A stretch of 64,000 nucleotides of DNA from Defluviitaleaceae bacterium. Lineage in GTDB: Bacteria > Bacillota > Clostridia > Lachnospirales > WQUN01. Where the stretch lies: the NCBI GenBank assembly GCA_009779835.1, contig WRBD01000012.1:1-64000 (forward strand). Direction: 5' to 3'. A program made the position numbers and the translations under genes. This document shows positions 18,356 through 26,843 of the stretch, one piece after another; the stretch's first letter is position 1; every line of letters starts with the position of its first letter. Under the pieces are notes generated by a model. The model saw only the letters and a program-made list of their open reading frames with translations. It did no database searches and had not been told where the DNA came from.

Positions 18356-20728
18356 TTACTCCTTTATAATCTTCCGATGATAAGAGCGTAGTTTTCGGAA
18401 AACTTTTCCGTGTACGGTATCGGCAGGGTAGGGGAATCTTCCTGCGGGAAGACGCATTAGAATTTCAAAGCCCTCGTCGATGTATTCTATGGGGTAGATG
18501 TGGAATTTACCGGCTTTTACGGCTTCTATTACTTCGTCTTTCAATACAAGGTCGCGGATATTTCGGGTTGGTATGATTACTCCTTGTTCTCCGGTTAGTC
18601 CGCGTTTTTTGCAAAGGTCGAAGAAGCCTTCGATTTTATAGGTCGCGCCGCCGATTGGTTGAATTTCGCCGTGCTGGTTTATGCTACCGGTGATTGCGAT
18701 ATCTTGGCGGATTGGAATTTCCGATAAGGCGGAAAGTACGGCGTAAAGCTCCGTGGAAGACGCGCTGTCGCCGTCGATGCCGTTGTAGTTTTGCTCGAAG
18801 CAGATTCGGCAGGAAAGCGAAAGCGGAAAATCTTTTGCGTAGGTTTGCCCAAGATATCCGATTAAAACTTGAATGCCTTTATCGTGAATAGAGCCGGACA
18901 TATCAGCTTCTTTTTCGATGTTTACGATGCCTGCTTTGCCCATGTAGGCGGTGGCAGTTATCCGGGTGGGTTTTGCAAAGATATGGTCGCCGATGTCCAG
19001 CACGGCAAGGCCGTTTATCTGACCGATTTTCGCGCCTTCGGTGGAAATCATTATTGAGTCTTCTTCAATCATCTCGGAAAGTTTTTCTTCATACATATTT
19101 AAACGGTATTCGCGTTTTTCGATTGCCGTTTTTACATGGGCGGCTGTTATTTTTTTCGCGCCAGCGATTTTAGCCCATGCCGCGGATTCATCTAAAATTT
19201 CCGCAAGCCGATTAAACCGCGTGGTTAGGCGGTCTTTGCGTTCGGCAAGGCGAGTTGCGTATTCGATTAAACGGGCTATTGCATCGGAAGAGTAGGGTAG
19301 GGCGGTTTTTTCTGCGTGGCAGGTGATAAATTTTACTATCTCGGATAAATTTTCGTCGTTCAATTTCATTTCGTAATCGAAATCCACGCGTAGTTTAAAT
19401 AATTTTTCAAAGTAATCGTCGTAGTTGTATAAAAGGTCGTAGTAATACGAGCCGCCGATTATTATTATTTTAATGGAAAGCGGAATTGCTTCGGGTTTTA
19501 TTCCACTTACGGCAACACCCGTTGTGTATTCTCGAAGCGGCTCGGTTATAATTTTTTCCGTGATTAATGTGCGGCGAAGTGTTTCCCACGCGTGCGGGCT
19601 TCCCAAAATATCCTGTGCTTGTAAAATCAAGTATCCGCCGTTTGCTTTGTGCAATAGCCCCGGTTTTATTTTCATGAAGTCTGTTGAAAAATTTCCGTAT
19701 TCGTTATCGTATTCGACTTCACCAACTAAGTTTGTGTAGCTGGGGTTATAGTCAATCACAACGGGCGCACCGGATAATTCACTGTTGTCTGTTAGGAGAT
19801 TTATTTTATATTTTGTTAAATTGTCTTCGGTGTTTTTTTTGCCTACCCACGGCATTATTGCTTGAATGGCTTCTTCTTCATCGTTGTCCTCGGTTACGAA
19901 GTCTACAAGATTTTCTAATATATCTTCCTTTACGGCTTTTAGATATTCCAGAAGCGTGGGTTCATCCCCGAAAGTTTCAAATAAATCGTTCATGTGATGC
20001 CCTACGGTGAATAATCCCAGCGCAAAGTCCAGCTCATCGACTTCTCTTTTTGTTGTCTTTTCGTAATCTTTTATTTCGCGCAGGGCTTCGGCGGCGCGGG
20101 CTTGAATGGATTCCGATTTCTTTGTAATTAACTCTTTTTGCTCGGGAGAAAGCGACTCGAATTGTTCTTCGGTTATGGCTTCGCCCTCGACGATTGGCAC
20201 AAAAAAGATTCCGCTGTTTGAATTTTTCACTTCAAAGTCTTGCTTGCGGGCTTCGATGGACATTTCTTTTATGATTTCGTCTTGACGGTTTTTTAACACT
20301 TTTACAATCTCGTTCTTTTTTTGTTCGTAAGATTTATCCGCGAAGGTTCGCGGAAGTTCTTCCGAAAGACGCGTTACAATCTCGTTCATGTTGTCTTTTA
20401 ATTGTTTTCCCGTACCGGGTGGAAGCGTTAAAAGTTTTGGACATTTCGGGTTTTCAAAATTGTAAACATAACAAAGGTCGGGCGGAATTGCTTCCGTTGC
20501 CGCTTTTGCTTTTGCGTATTCTTGCGCAAAAGTTGTGCGCCCCGTTCCCGTTGCGCCGCAAACATAAATATGATACCCCGGCACCTTCATCTCTAAGCCG
20601 AATTCAAGAGCTTCGGCAGCACGCGGTTGCCCGATAAGTTCACGTGGTTTATTTTCTGTTTTCTTCGCGGAAAACTTCTGCGGATTTGAAAAATATTTTA
20701 ATTCTTTCCAGTTTAATTCTCGTGGCAT
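18356..20728 (-). CDS. Lon-like ATP-dependent protease (LonB / AAA_32 type)
   Basis: A 790-aa soluble protease. An N-terminal ATPase region has GATGTGRT at 58-65, where the usual P-loop lysine is arginine, as is common in this subgroup. A helical, charged insert (about 130-260) follows, then a Lon-type AAA portion with NGGYLILQAQD. The C-terminal protease carries S655 in GDSAS and K698 in GGATYKIEG, 43 residues apart as in Lon. It degrades unfolded or regulatory proteins. ATG at 20728 has AAGGAG upstream; a TTG at 20752 is in frame but lacks a ribosome site. It is the last gene of the tsaE-tsaB-rimI operon, 54 bp after rimI. Confidence 0.9.
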   Translation of the reverse strand: MPRELNWKELKYFSNPQKFSAKKTENKPRELIGQPRAAEALEFGLEMKVPGYHIYVCGATGTGRTTFAQEYAKAKAATEAIPPDLCYVYNFENPKCPKLLTLPPGTGKQLKDNMNEIVTRLSEELPRTFADKSYEQKKNEIVKVLKNRQDEIIKEMSIEARKQDFEVKNSNSGIFFVPIVEGEAITEEQFESLSPEQKELITKKSESIQARAAEALREIKDYEKTTKREVDELDFALGLFTVGHHMNDLFETFGDEPTLLEYLKAVKEDILENLVDFVTEDNDEEEAIQAIMPWVGKKNTEDNLTKYKINLLTDNSELSGAPVVIDYNPSYTNLVGEVEYDNEYGNFSTDFMKIKPGLLHKANGGYLILQAQDILGSPHAWETLRRTLITEKIITEPLREYTTGVAVSGIKPEAIPLSIKIIIIGGSYYYDLLYNYDDYFEKLFKLRVDFDYEMKLNDENLSEIVKFITCHAEKTALPYSSDAIARLIEYATRLAERKDRLTTRFNRLAEILDESAAWAKIAGAKKITAAHVKTAIEKREYRLNMYEEKLSEMIEEDSIMISTEGAKIGQINGLAVLDIGDHIFAKPTRITATAYMGKAGIVNIEKEADMSGSIHDKGIQVLIGYLGQTYAKDFPLSLSCRICFEQNYNGIDGDSASSTELYAVLSALSEIPIRQDIAITGSINQHGEIQPIGGATYKIEGFFDLCKKRGLTGEQGVIIPTRNIRDLVLKDEVIEAVKAGKFHIYPIEYIDEGFEILMRLPAGRFPYPADTVHGKVFRKLRSYHRKIIKE

Positions 20729-20782
20729 ATCTGTTCTCCTTAACGAAGTCAAATTTAAAATTGGTTTATTGCTGACAATATT

Positions 20783-21226
20783 TCAGTCAAAATATTTCCA
20801 CATTACAATGCCGTCTTCGGTTGGGCTGATGTAATAATTTTTTCGTAGTCCTTCGGACTTGAATTCGTGTTTTTCGTACAGAGAAATCGCGGCGGTGTTG
20901 CTTACGCGAACCTCCAGTGTAAGACCTGTCATTTCGCGTTCGAGTGCGGATTTTATTAAATCTGTTATTAGCATAGAACCAATACCACGCTGCCGATGTG
21001 ATTTTTTTACCGCTAAATTACTTATATGACCTTCTTGGAGAATTTGACGCATATACGCGTGACCTACGACTTCTCCGTTTTCTTCAATTGCAACAATGCA
21101 AATTGAATCCTCGCGCATTATTTCATATTTAATAGAAATTTCCGACCACGCTGCCGCGAAAGCTTCGGCTTCAATTGCGTGCATTGCGGGTGCGTGTTCA
21201 ACGCTTCCCTTTACAATGGCAATCAT
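20783..21226 (-). CDS. rimI: Ribosomal-protein-alanine N-acetyltransferase (GNAT)
   Basis: A 147-aa GNAT enzyme. The acetyl-CoA site is HRQRGIGSMLI (about 89-99), preceded by ISNLAVKKSHR, and LTLEVRVSNTAAISLYEKHEF is the RimI-type segment (split here, residues about 115-135). It likely acetylates the N-terminus of ribosomal protein S18 or related targets. Its ATG overlaps the tsaB stop (ATGA), which is the standard position of rimI next to tsaB. Confidence 0.9.
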   Translation of the reverse strand: MIAIVKGSVEHAPAMHAIEAEAFAAAWSEISIKYEIMREDSICIVAIEENGEVVGHAYMRQILQEGHISNLAVKKSHRQRGIGSMLITDLIKSALEREMTGLTLEVRVSNTAAISLYEKHEFKSEGLRKNYYISPTEDGIVMWKYFD

Positions 21227-21999
21227 ATCGTTTTTTCCTTTTCCCGCACGGCTTGAGGTGCGCGTACATATAAAATTTCCGGCGTGTCGGAAAATTTATG
21301 ACCGGCAGAAATTTTTTCCGCCGCCCAAACCGCTGCAGACGCGGCACGTTGACGGTTATTGTTCGCAGGGGGGGAAAGTGCAGCGGGAAATGCTTCGAGG
21401 ATTACGCCGATATTGACATCTGCGCCGTCTCCAAGGAACAAAATTCGTCCTGAATTTGAGTATTTTCGCAACCTTTGTAAAACTTCCTCAACCGGCAATG
21501 CCATATATTCCGTATCATTTTCAGTTAAATCATTCGCGTGCGGAAAACAATCCGTGGCTTTCTTAATTAAACCCTCTGCTTCGCGGCAAAAAATTGCGGT
21601 GTAAACTTGCCCGCGCCGTGCGTCAAGCATGGGTATAATGAAGCAACGCCCGCCTGCACCTAAGGCATTGTATGCCAAAGCATCCAGTGTAGGAACCGGA
21701 ATTGCGGGTTTGTTTAATGCACGTGCAATCCCAAGTGCACAAGCCGCGCCTATCCTAAGCCCCGTAAAAGAACCCGGACCGCAAGTGTACGCCACGTAAT
21801 CAATGTCTTTCGGCTCAAGCCGCGTTAAGTGAAAGAGTTGTTCAACACCCGGCATAAGAATTTCCGAATGTGTCCAAGATTTTTCGCCCGTGCGTGCATT
21901 TAAAAAAATTTCGCCAATTATGTATGACGAACTATCTGTGAAAGAAACAATAGCCGCTCCCGCTTGCAATCCGGAGGTATCAATCGCCAAAATTTTCAA
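21223..21999 (-). CDS. tsaB: tRNA threonylcarbamoyladenosine biosynthesis protein TsaB
   Basis: A 258-aa ASKHA-fold protein that supports TsaD in making t6A37 on ANN-decoding tRNAs. The start ILAIDTSG, the central CGPGSFTGLRIG (about 73-84) and MLDARRGQVYTA are the TsaB signature. The start codon is TTG at 21999 with GGGAGA upstream, and it overlaps tsaE by 20 bp. TsaD and TsaC are not in this window. A short low-similarity insert occurs around residues 140-200. Confidence 0.93.
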   Translation of the reverse strand: MKILAIDTSGLQAGAAIVSFTDSSSYIIGEIFLNARTGEKSWTHSEILMPGVEQLFHLTRLEPKDIDYVAYTCGPGSFTGLRIGAACALGIARALNKPAIPVPTLDALAYNALGAGGRCFIIPMLDARRGQVYTAIFCREAEGLIKKATDCFPHANDLTENDTEYMALPVEEVLQRLRKYSNSGRILFLGDGADVNIGVILEAFPAALSPPANNNRQRAASAAVWAAEKISAGHKFSDTPEILYVRAPQAVREKEKTI

Positions 22000-22420
22000 T
22001 GCAAATCTCCCTAAACGCGTCGCCGCGCGATAAGTTTGAATTTATTTTCACAAAATAAACATTTTTCGGAAAAACATCTTGTGCGCGTTCCGGCCATTCC
22101 ACAAGCGAAACACCGCCGGAAAAAAAATATTCTTCATATCCGATGTTTTCTAAATCGTTCCCGCCTTCAAGTCTGTACAAATCAAAATGATAAACGGGAA
22201 GCCGTCCGTTTTCATATTCGTTCATTATTGTAAACGTAGGGCTTGTAACGTGTCCTTCGTAACCGATTCCCCTCACGAAACCCTGCGCGAAAACAGTTTT
22301 CCCTGCGCCAAGCATTCCGCTTAAACAAAAAATATCGCCCGCTTTTGCCTTTTCTCCAAAACAAGACGCAATCTTCGCCGTTTCTTCCGCAGAAAAACTT
22401 TCAAAACGCTGTGTTCGCAA
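21980..22420 (-). CDS. tsaE: tRNA threonylcarbamoyladenosine biosynthesis ATPase TsaE
   Basis: A 146-aa P-loop ATPase that drives the TsaB-TsaD complex. Walker A is SGMLGAGKT (34-42), followed by TSPTFTIMNEYE and YHFDLYRLE, which are TsaE hallmarks, and VEWPERA near 110. The start is TTG at 22420 behind a good GGAGG site. It is the first gene of the tsaE-tsaB-rimI-lon-like operon. Confidence 0.93.
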   Translation of the reverse strand: MRTQRFESFSAEETAKIASCFGEKAKAGDIFCLSGMLGAGKTVFAQGFVRGIGYEGHVTSPTFTIMNEYENGRLPVYHFDLYRLEGGNDLENIGYEEYFFSGGVSLVEWPERAQDVFPKNVYFVKINSNLSRGDAFREICIENFGD

Positions 22421-22526
22421 AATTTAACCTCCAACGTTTTCTTTTAAAGAAACTCTATCATAAGAATTTAATTTATACAATTCTCTAAGAATATTTCTTG
22501 GAAAACTGTTTTTTTTTTTCTGATTG

Positions 22527-22535
22527 TGATATACT
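22527..22535 (+). promoter_or_regulatory. Candidate extended -10 promoter of cheV
   Basis: TG-A-TATACT at 22527-22535 is an extended -10 element 32 bp before the cheV ATG. The -35 position (about 22507) is a weak TGTTTT lying in a T-run. Confidence 0.4.
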
Positions 22536-22566
22536 TTTGTGAAAGAAATAAGCGGGAGGTATAAAA

Positions 22567-23493
22567 ATGGTCGGGAGTAAAAGCAAAAGAGTATCCGAGA
22601 TGATAGAAAGCAACGACCAAACATTGCAACTTATGGTGTTTATAGTTGCGGGCGGGCATTTTGGCATAAACGTGGCGAAAGTAAGCGAAATTATGAAATA
22701 CAGTCAGTATCCGATTACGCCTATGCCCAATTCAAATCCTTTCGTAGAGGGAATTTTCCGTCCACGCACAGAAACAATGACCGTTATAAATTTAGCGGCG
22801 TATATGGGGTTGCCTCCTGCGGAAGACGAAGAACGCGACATTTTAATTATTACCAAGTTAAATAATGTTGAAACGGCGTTTCATGTGCATGGGGTTGTGG
22901 CGATAGAAACTGTTCGTTTATCGGAAATAGAAAAGCCGGACTCCACCATTTACGGCGGCGAGGAAGGAATGGCAACGGGTATTGCCAAGCATGGAGATAA
23001 ACTTATTACCATCATAGACTTCGAGAAAATCCTAATCGACATCAGTCCGAATTTAGGATTCTCCCCAAGTGATATAGACGTACTGGGAATGAGAAGCCGT
23101 TCCATGAAGCCAATTTTAATTGCGGAAGATTCACCACTTTTGGAAAGCTTAATTATAAGCTCGCTTGAAAAAGCGGGTTATGTAAACATTGTTTGCTCGT
23201 CGAACGGGCAGGAAGCATGGCAGCAGCTTGAAAGCTACAAGAAAAGCGGTCAGCCCATTGAAAACCACGTTTGCGCTGTAATAACGGATATCGAAATGCC
23301 GCTTATGGATGGTCACAGATTGCTGAGACTTATGAAGGAAGACAGTGTTCTGAAAAAAATTCCCGTTATCGTATTCTCGTCGCTTATCACGGACGACAAT
23401 CGCGCTCTCGGTGAAAAACTTGGTGCTGTTGCCAGTATTTCAAAGCCGGAAATAGCAAACCTCGTATCACTTTTGGATAAGAGTATCATATAA
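22567..23493 (+). CDS. cheV: Chemotaxis coupling protein CheV (CheW-receiver)
   Basis: A 308-aa protein joining a CheW-like coupling domain (about 15-160) to a response-regulator receiver domain (about 182-305). The receiver has the acidic pair in IAEDSP (E187, D188), phospho-acceptor D241 in VITDIEMP, a Ser-Ser at VFSS, and K in ISKPE. CheV links chemoreceptors to CheA and tunes adaptation through phosphorylation. GGGAGG is 7 nt before the ATG. It stands apart from the flagellar operon, followed 18 bp later by the SNF2 gene, an unexpected partner. Confidence 0.92.
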   Translation: MVGSKSKRVSEMIESNDQTLQLMVFIVAGGHFGINVAKVSEIMKYSQYPITPMPNSNPFVEGIFRPRTETMTVINLAAYMGLPPAEDEERDILIITKLNNVETAFHVHGVVAIETVRLSEIEKPDSTIYGGEEGMATGIAKHGDKLITIIDFEKILIDISPNLGFSPSDIDVLGMRSRSMKPILIAEDSPLLESLIISSLEKAGYVNIVCSSNGQEAWQQLESYKKSGQPIENHVCAVITDIEMPLMDGHRLLRLMKEDSVLKKIPVIVFSSLITDDNRALGEKLGAVASISKPEIANLVSLLDKSII

Positions 23494-23511
23494 CCTAATA
23501 GGGGTGGCTTG

Positions 23512-26500
23512 ATGCCGGCATCGCAGTCAGCTGCTATTACAAAAGGCACAATCTTGAATATAAGTTCAAACGCCGATGTTTATGAACGCGGCGAAAGATA
23601 CTATCGCGACGGAAAATTACTTTCATATAATCTGATGGAAGACAACGGAACAACCGCGGTTCGAGCAAGTGTTGAGGGAAATTACAAAAATTATGAAGTA
23701 TCGTTGAAGCTGGACGGTGTGGGTGCGCTGTCCGGCTATGCGTGTTCCTGTGAAAGCCACAGCATTTGGCGCGGGGCGTGCAAGCACGTTGTTGCGGTTT
23801 TGTTTGCGCACTCGGAAGGTCATGCGCGAATGTTTTCCGCTGAAAAAATGCGCCGGCACACTGAAATTCTTACGAACAATCTTGAGAAAATCATCTACGA
23901 CGGCATTGATGATTCGTTTGCCGTACCAATTCGCGAAAACATGGCGGGCTCTTTACTAAGACTTACGCCTGTTTTGCATTGCAATTCGCGGGGTGTATAT
24001 CTTACGTTCACTGTGGGTTACGGGCGAATGTACATTATAAAAAGTATTTCCGGTTTTGTGAAAAGTTTTATAAATAACGAAACCGTAAGTTACGGACAAG
24101 GGCTTACTTTTGAGCACCGCCGCGAGATGTTTGACGAAATTTCCCGGGAAATTATTGATTTTATTATACGCGAAGACGAAATGTATTCCGAAATCAGTAA
24201 GCGTTTAAGCCGCCAATTTCAATTTACGCATCATCCGCTTTTCGCAAGCCGCGAATTATTTTTAACGCCGCGCAACACAGATGAATTTTTTGAAATTTGC
24301 AATGACGCTCCGCTGGAATGCGTTTCGGATTTTGGGCATCAATTATTTTTAAAAGACGCGTATCCGCCTGTAAGGCTTAGTGTTCGGCATCTTGCAAGCG
24401 GAACGGTTGTTAACTGCGGCAAATTTTCGCATCATTTACTTAAAGGATTTACTTCCTACTATATTTTGGCAAACGAAGGGCTTTATCGTATGCCCAAACC
24501 CGACGGGCGGCTTTTGAATGCGTTGTTAAAGGCGTTGGATGAAACCCCTTCAGGCGAAATTTTATTTTCGGGAAATGAGCAGCAACGGTTTTTAACCGTT
24601 GTTTTACCGAGTTTGCTGAGAATGGGCGTGGTGGATTCGGTAATCGGCGAGTCCCCTAAAGGGGAAGTTTCTCCGTTGAAAGCAAAAATGTATTTCGACA
24701 CCGAAGGAAAAGACATCACAGGCCGTTTGGAATTTCATTACGGTGAAGAAAAAACAAAAATAGTCCGAGATGTTGTAGCAGAATACGCACTTCGCCGCAG
24801 ACTTGCATCCTTCGGCTTTTTTGAAGATTCAAAAAAAATATATCGTTTGAAGGGTAACGATTTAATCTATGCGTTTTTGCACAGTGCAAACGGAATAGAA
24901 ACTCTACGCGATTGTGCAGATGTTTTCGTAAGCGAAGATTTACAGAAAAAAACAATCCGTCCCGGTTCTCCGCAAATAGGGCTACGGCTTTCGGGGGATT
25001 TGCTGAAAGTCTCGCTGGAGGATTCCGGTTATAATATAAGTGAATTATTAGAAGCACTTGAATCGTACCGCGCAAGAAAAAAATACTACCGCTTAAAAGA
25101 CGGACGCTTTATTTCTCTTAGTGATGAATCGGTGACGGCGGCGGCGGGTTTTCTTGACGCGCTGGACGCAAGCAAAAACGATGTTAAAGGAAAAACGCTT
25201 TCCATTCCCGCGTACCGCGCGTTATATGTAGATGAACTAATAAAATCCGACGCGCTTGCCGCAACGCACACGCTGAAATGCGATGTGAATTTTGAAAATT
25301 TAATTTCTCATTTTAACGGCAATACAAATTTAAATTTCAGAACGCCTAAAGGTCTTGGCGGCATTTTGCGCGAATATCAAAAAACGGGTTATACATGGTT
25401 GAAAACTTTGTTATACTACGGTTTTGGCGGAATTCTTGCCGACGATATGGGTCTTGGAAAAACTCTGCAAGTAATTGCCTTATTCGCAAGCGAACGCAAC
25501 AACGGTCTGCCTTCAATAGTAGTTGCGCCTACATCTTTGTTATATAACTGGGAAAACGAAATTATGAAATTCGCACCGCAATTAAAAACGCAAATAGTTT
25601 CTGGCTTTCCCGAAAAACGCCGCGAGTTGCTAAAAAAACGCGACGCAGATATTTTAATCACAACGTATGATATGTTAAAGCGCGATGTAGAATTTTATAA
25701 AGATATGGAGTTTTCATTTATAATCGCGGACGAAGCGCAAAACATAAAAAATCCCGACACACAAGCGGCAAAAAGCATAAAAGAATTAAAAGGCCGCGTG
25801 CGGTTCGCACTGACAGGCACGCCGATTGAAAATACTTTAACCGAGTTATGGTCAATTTTTGATTTCATAATGCCGGGATATTTGTATACCGCAAGCAAAT
25901 TCAACCGCTTATACGAAACCCCAATCATAAAACTTGGATGCACGGAAACCGCAGCAAGATTGCGGCGTCAAATCGCCCCGTTTGTTTTGCGCCGCATAAA
26001 GAAAAACGTATTAAAAGAACTTCCGGAAAAGACCGAAATAACCCTCCCTGCGGATTTACTTCCCGAGCAGAAAAAAATATATCAAGCGAATCTATTAGAA
26101 GCAATCGGAGCGTTCGATGATATTATTGCTACAAATTCATTCGCAGATAACCGTATGCGCATTCTCGCCCAACTAACGCGTTTGCGGCAAATTTGTTGTC
26201 ATCCCGCGTTATTTTTGGAAGATTACGAAGCCGGTAGCGGCAAGCTTAACCTCGCGATTGAAACAATTCAACTCGCGCTTGAATCAGGTCATCGTGTGCT
26301 CTTATTTTCGCAATTTACGCAAATGCTTTCCATTATAAAGGAAGCGTTAGCAAAATCCGGAATTAAAAATCAGCGTAACAAATTGGTAACTTATTTTTAC
26401 TTGGACGGCTCTACAAAAGCAAAAGAGCGCGTGGAAATGACAGAAAAATTCAACGCGGGCGAACGCGATATTTTTTTGATTTCACTGAAAGCCGGCGGCA

Positions 26501-26769
26501 CCGGGTTAAACTTAACGGGCGCAGACGTTGTTATTCAATACGACCCGTGGTGGAACCCTTCCGTGATGGACCAAGCATCAGACCGCGCACATCGCTACGG
26601 TCAGGAAAAATCTGTACAAGTTTTTAACATCGTAGCAAAAGATTCCATCGAAGAAAAAATTATGGCTCTGCAAGAAAAAAAACGTGGACTCATTGATTCC
26701 ATAATCACTGAAGGCGGAAGTTTTATCAATTTACTTTCGGAAGACGAAGTACGAAAATTGTTTTCGTAA
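23512..26769 (+). CDS. SNF2-family helicase with SWIM zinc finger
   Basis: A 1085-aa DNA-dependent ATPase of the bacterial SNF2/RapA-like group. The SWIM finger CSCESHSIW...CKHVVAVLF is at about residues 78-102. A long middle domain follows, probably SNF2_assoc. The motor starts near 610: motif I ADDMGLGKT, II ADEAQNIKN, III ALTGTPIENT, motif V LKAGGTGLNLTGAD and VI DRAHRYGQ. It moves along double-stranded DNA and probably strips RNA polymerase or other proteins. ATG at 23512 has AGGGGTGG upstream; the base triplet before it is an in-frame TTG. The operon promoter for flagellar genes lies directly after its stop. Confidence 0.92.
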   Translation: MPASQSAAITKGTILNISSNADVYERGERYYRDGKLLSYNLMEDNGTTAVRASVEGNYKNYEVSLKLDGVGALSGYACSCESHSIWRGACKHVVAVLFAHSEGHARMFSAEKMRRHTEILTNNLEKIIYDGIDDSFAVPIRENMAGSLLRLTPVLHCNSRGVYLTFTVGYGRMYIIKSISGFVKSFINNETVSYGQGLTFEHRREMFDEISREIIDFIIREDEMYSEISKRLSRQFQFTHHPLFASRELFLTPRNTDEFFEICNDAPLECVSDFGHQLFLKDAYPPVRLSVRHLASGTVVNCGKFSHHLLKGFTSYYILANEGLYRMPKPDGRLLNALLKALDETPSGEILFSGNEQQRFLTVVLPSLLRMGVVDSVIGESPKGEVSPLKAKMYFDTEGKDITGRLEFHYGEEKTKIVRDVVAEYALRRRLASFGFFEDSKKIYRLKGNDLIYAFLHSANGIETLRDCADVFVSEDLQKKTIRPGSPQIGLRLSGDLLKVSLEDSGYNISELLEALESYRARKKYYRLKDGRFISLSDESVTAAAGFLDALDASKNDVKGKTLSIPAYRALYVDELIKSDALAATHTLKCDVNFENLISHFNGNTNLNFRTPKGLGGILREYQKTGYTWLKTLLYYGFGGILADDMGLGKTLQVIALFASERNNGLPSIVVAPTSLLYNWENEIMKFAPQLKTQIVSGFPEKRRELLKKRDADILITTYDMLKRDVEFYKDMEFSFIIADEAQNIKNPDTQAAKSIKELKGRVRFALTGTPIENTLTELWSIFDFIMPGYLYTASKFNRLYETPIIKLGCTETAARLRRQIAPFVLRRIKKNVLKELPEKTEITLPADLLPEQKKIYQANLLEAIGAFDDIIATNSFADNRMRILAQLTRLRQICCHPALFLEDYEAGSGKLNLAIETIQLALESGHRVLLFSQFTQMLSIIKEALAKSGIKNQRNKLVTYFYLDGSTKAKERVEMTEKFNAGERDIFLISLKAGGTGLNLTGADVVIQYDPWWNPSVMDQASDRAHRYGQEKSVQVFNIVAKDSIEEKIMALQEKKRGLIDSIITEGGSFINLLSEDEVRKLFS

Positions 26770-26772
26770 ATA

Positions 26773-26801
26773 TTGCTTCATTTTGAATATTCCTGTATAC
26801 T
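26773..26801 (+). promoter_or_regulatory. Sigma-A promoter of the flhA operon
   Basis: TTGCTT (26773-26778) and TATACT (26796-26801) are 17 bp apart and 43 bp before the flhA ATG. Spacing is ideal for the housekeeping sigma factor, so the operon that encodes the flagellar sigma factor would be under sigma-A control. Confidence 0.6.
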
Positions 26802-26843
26802 GTCTTGAAGTGTTTTCAGACATGGGGAGTGTGGAATCGCACG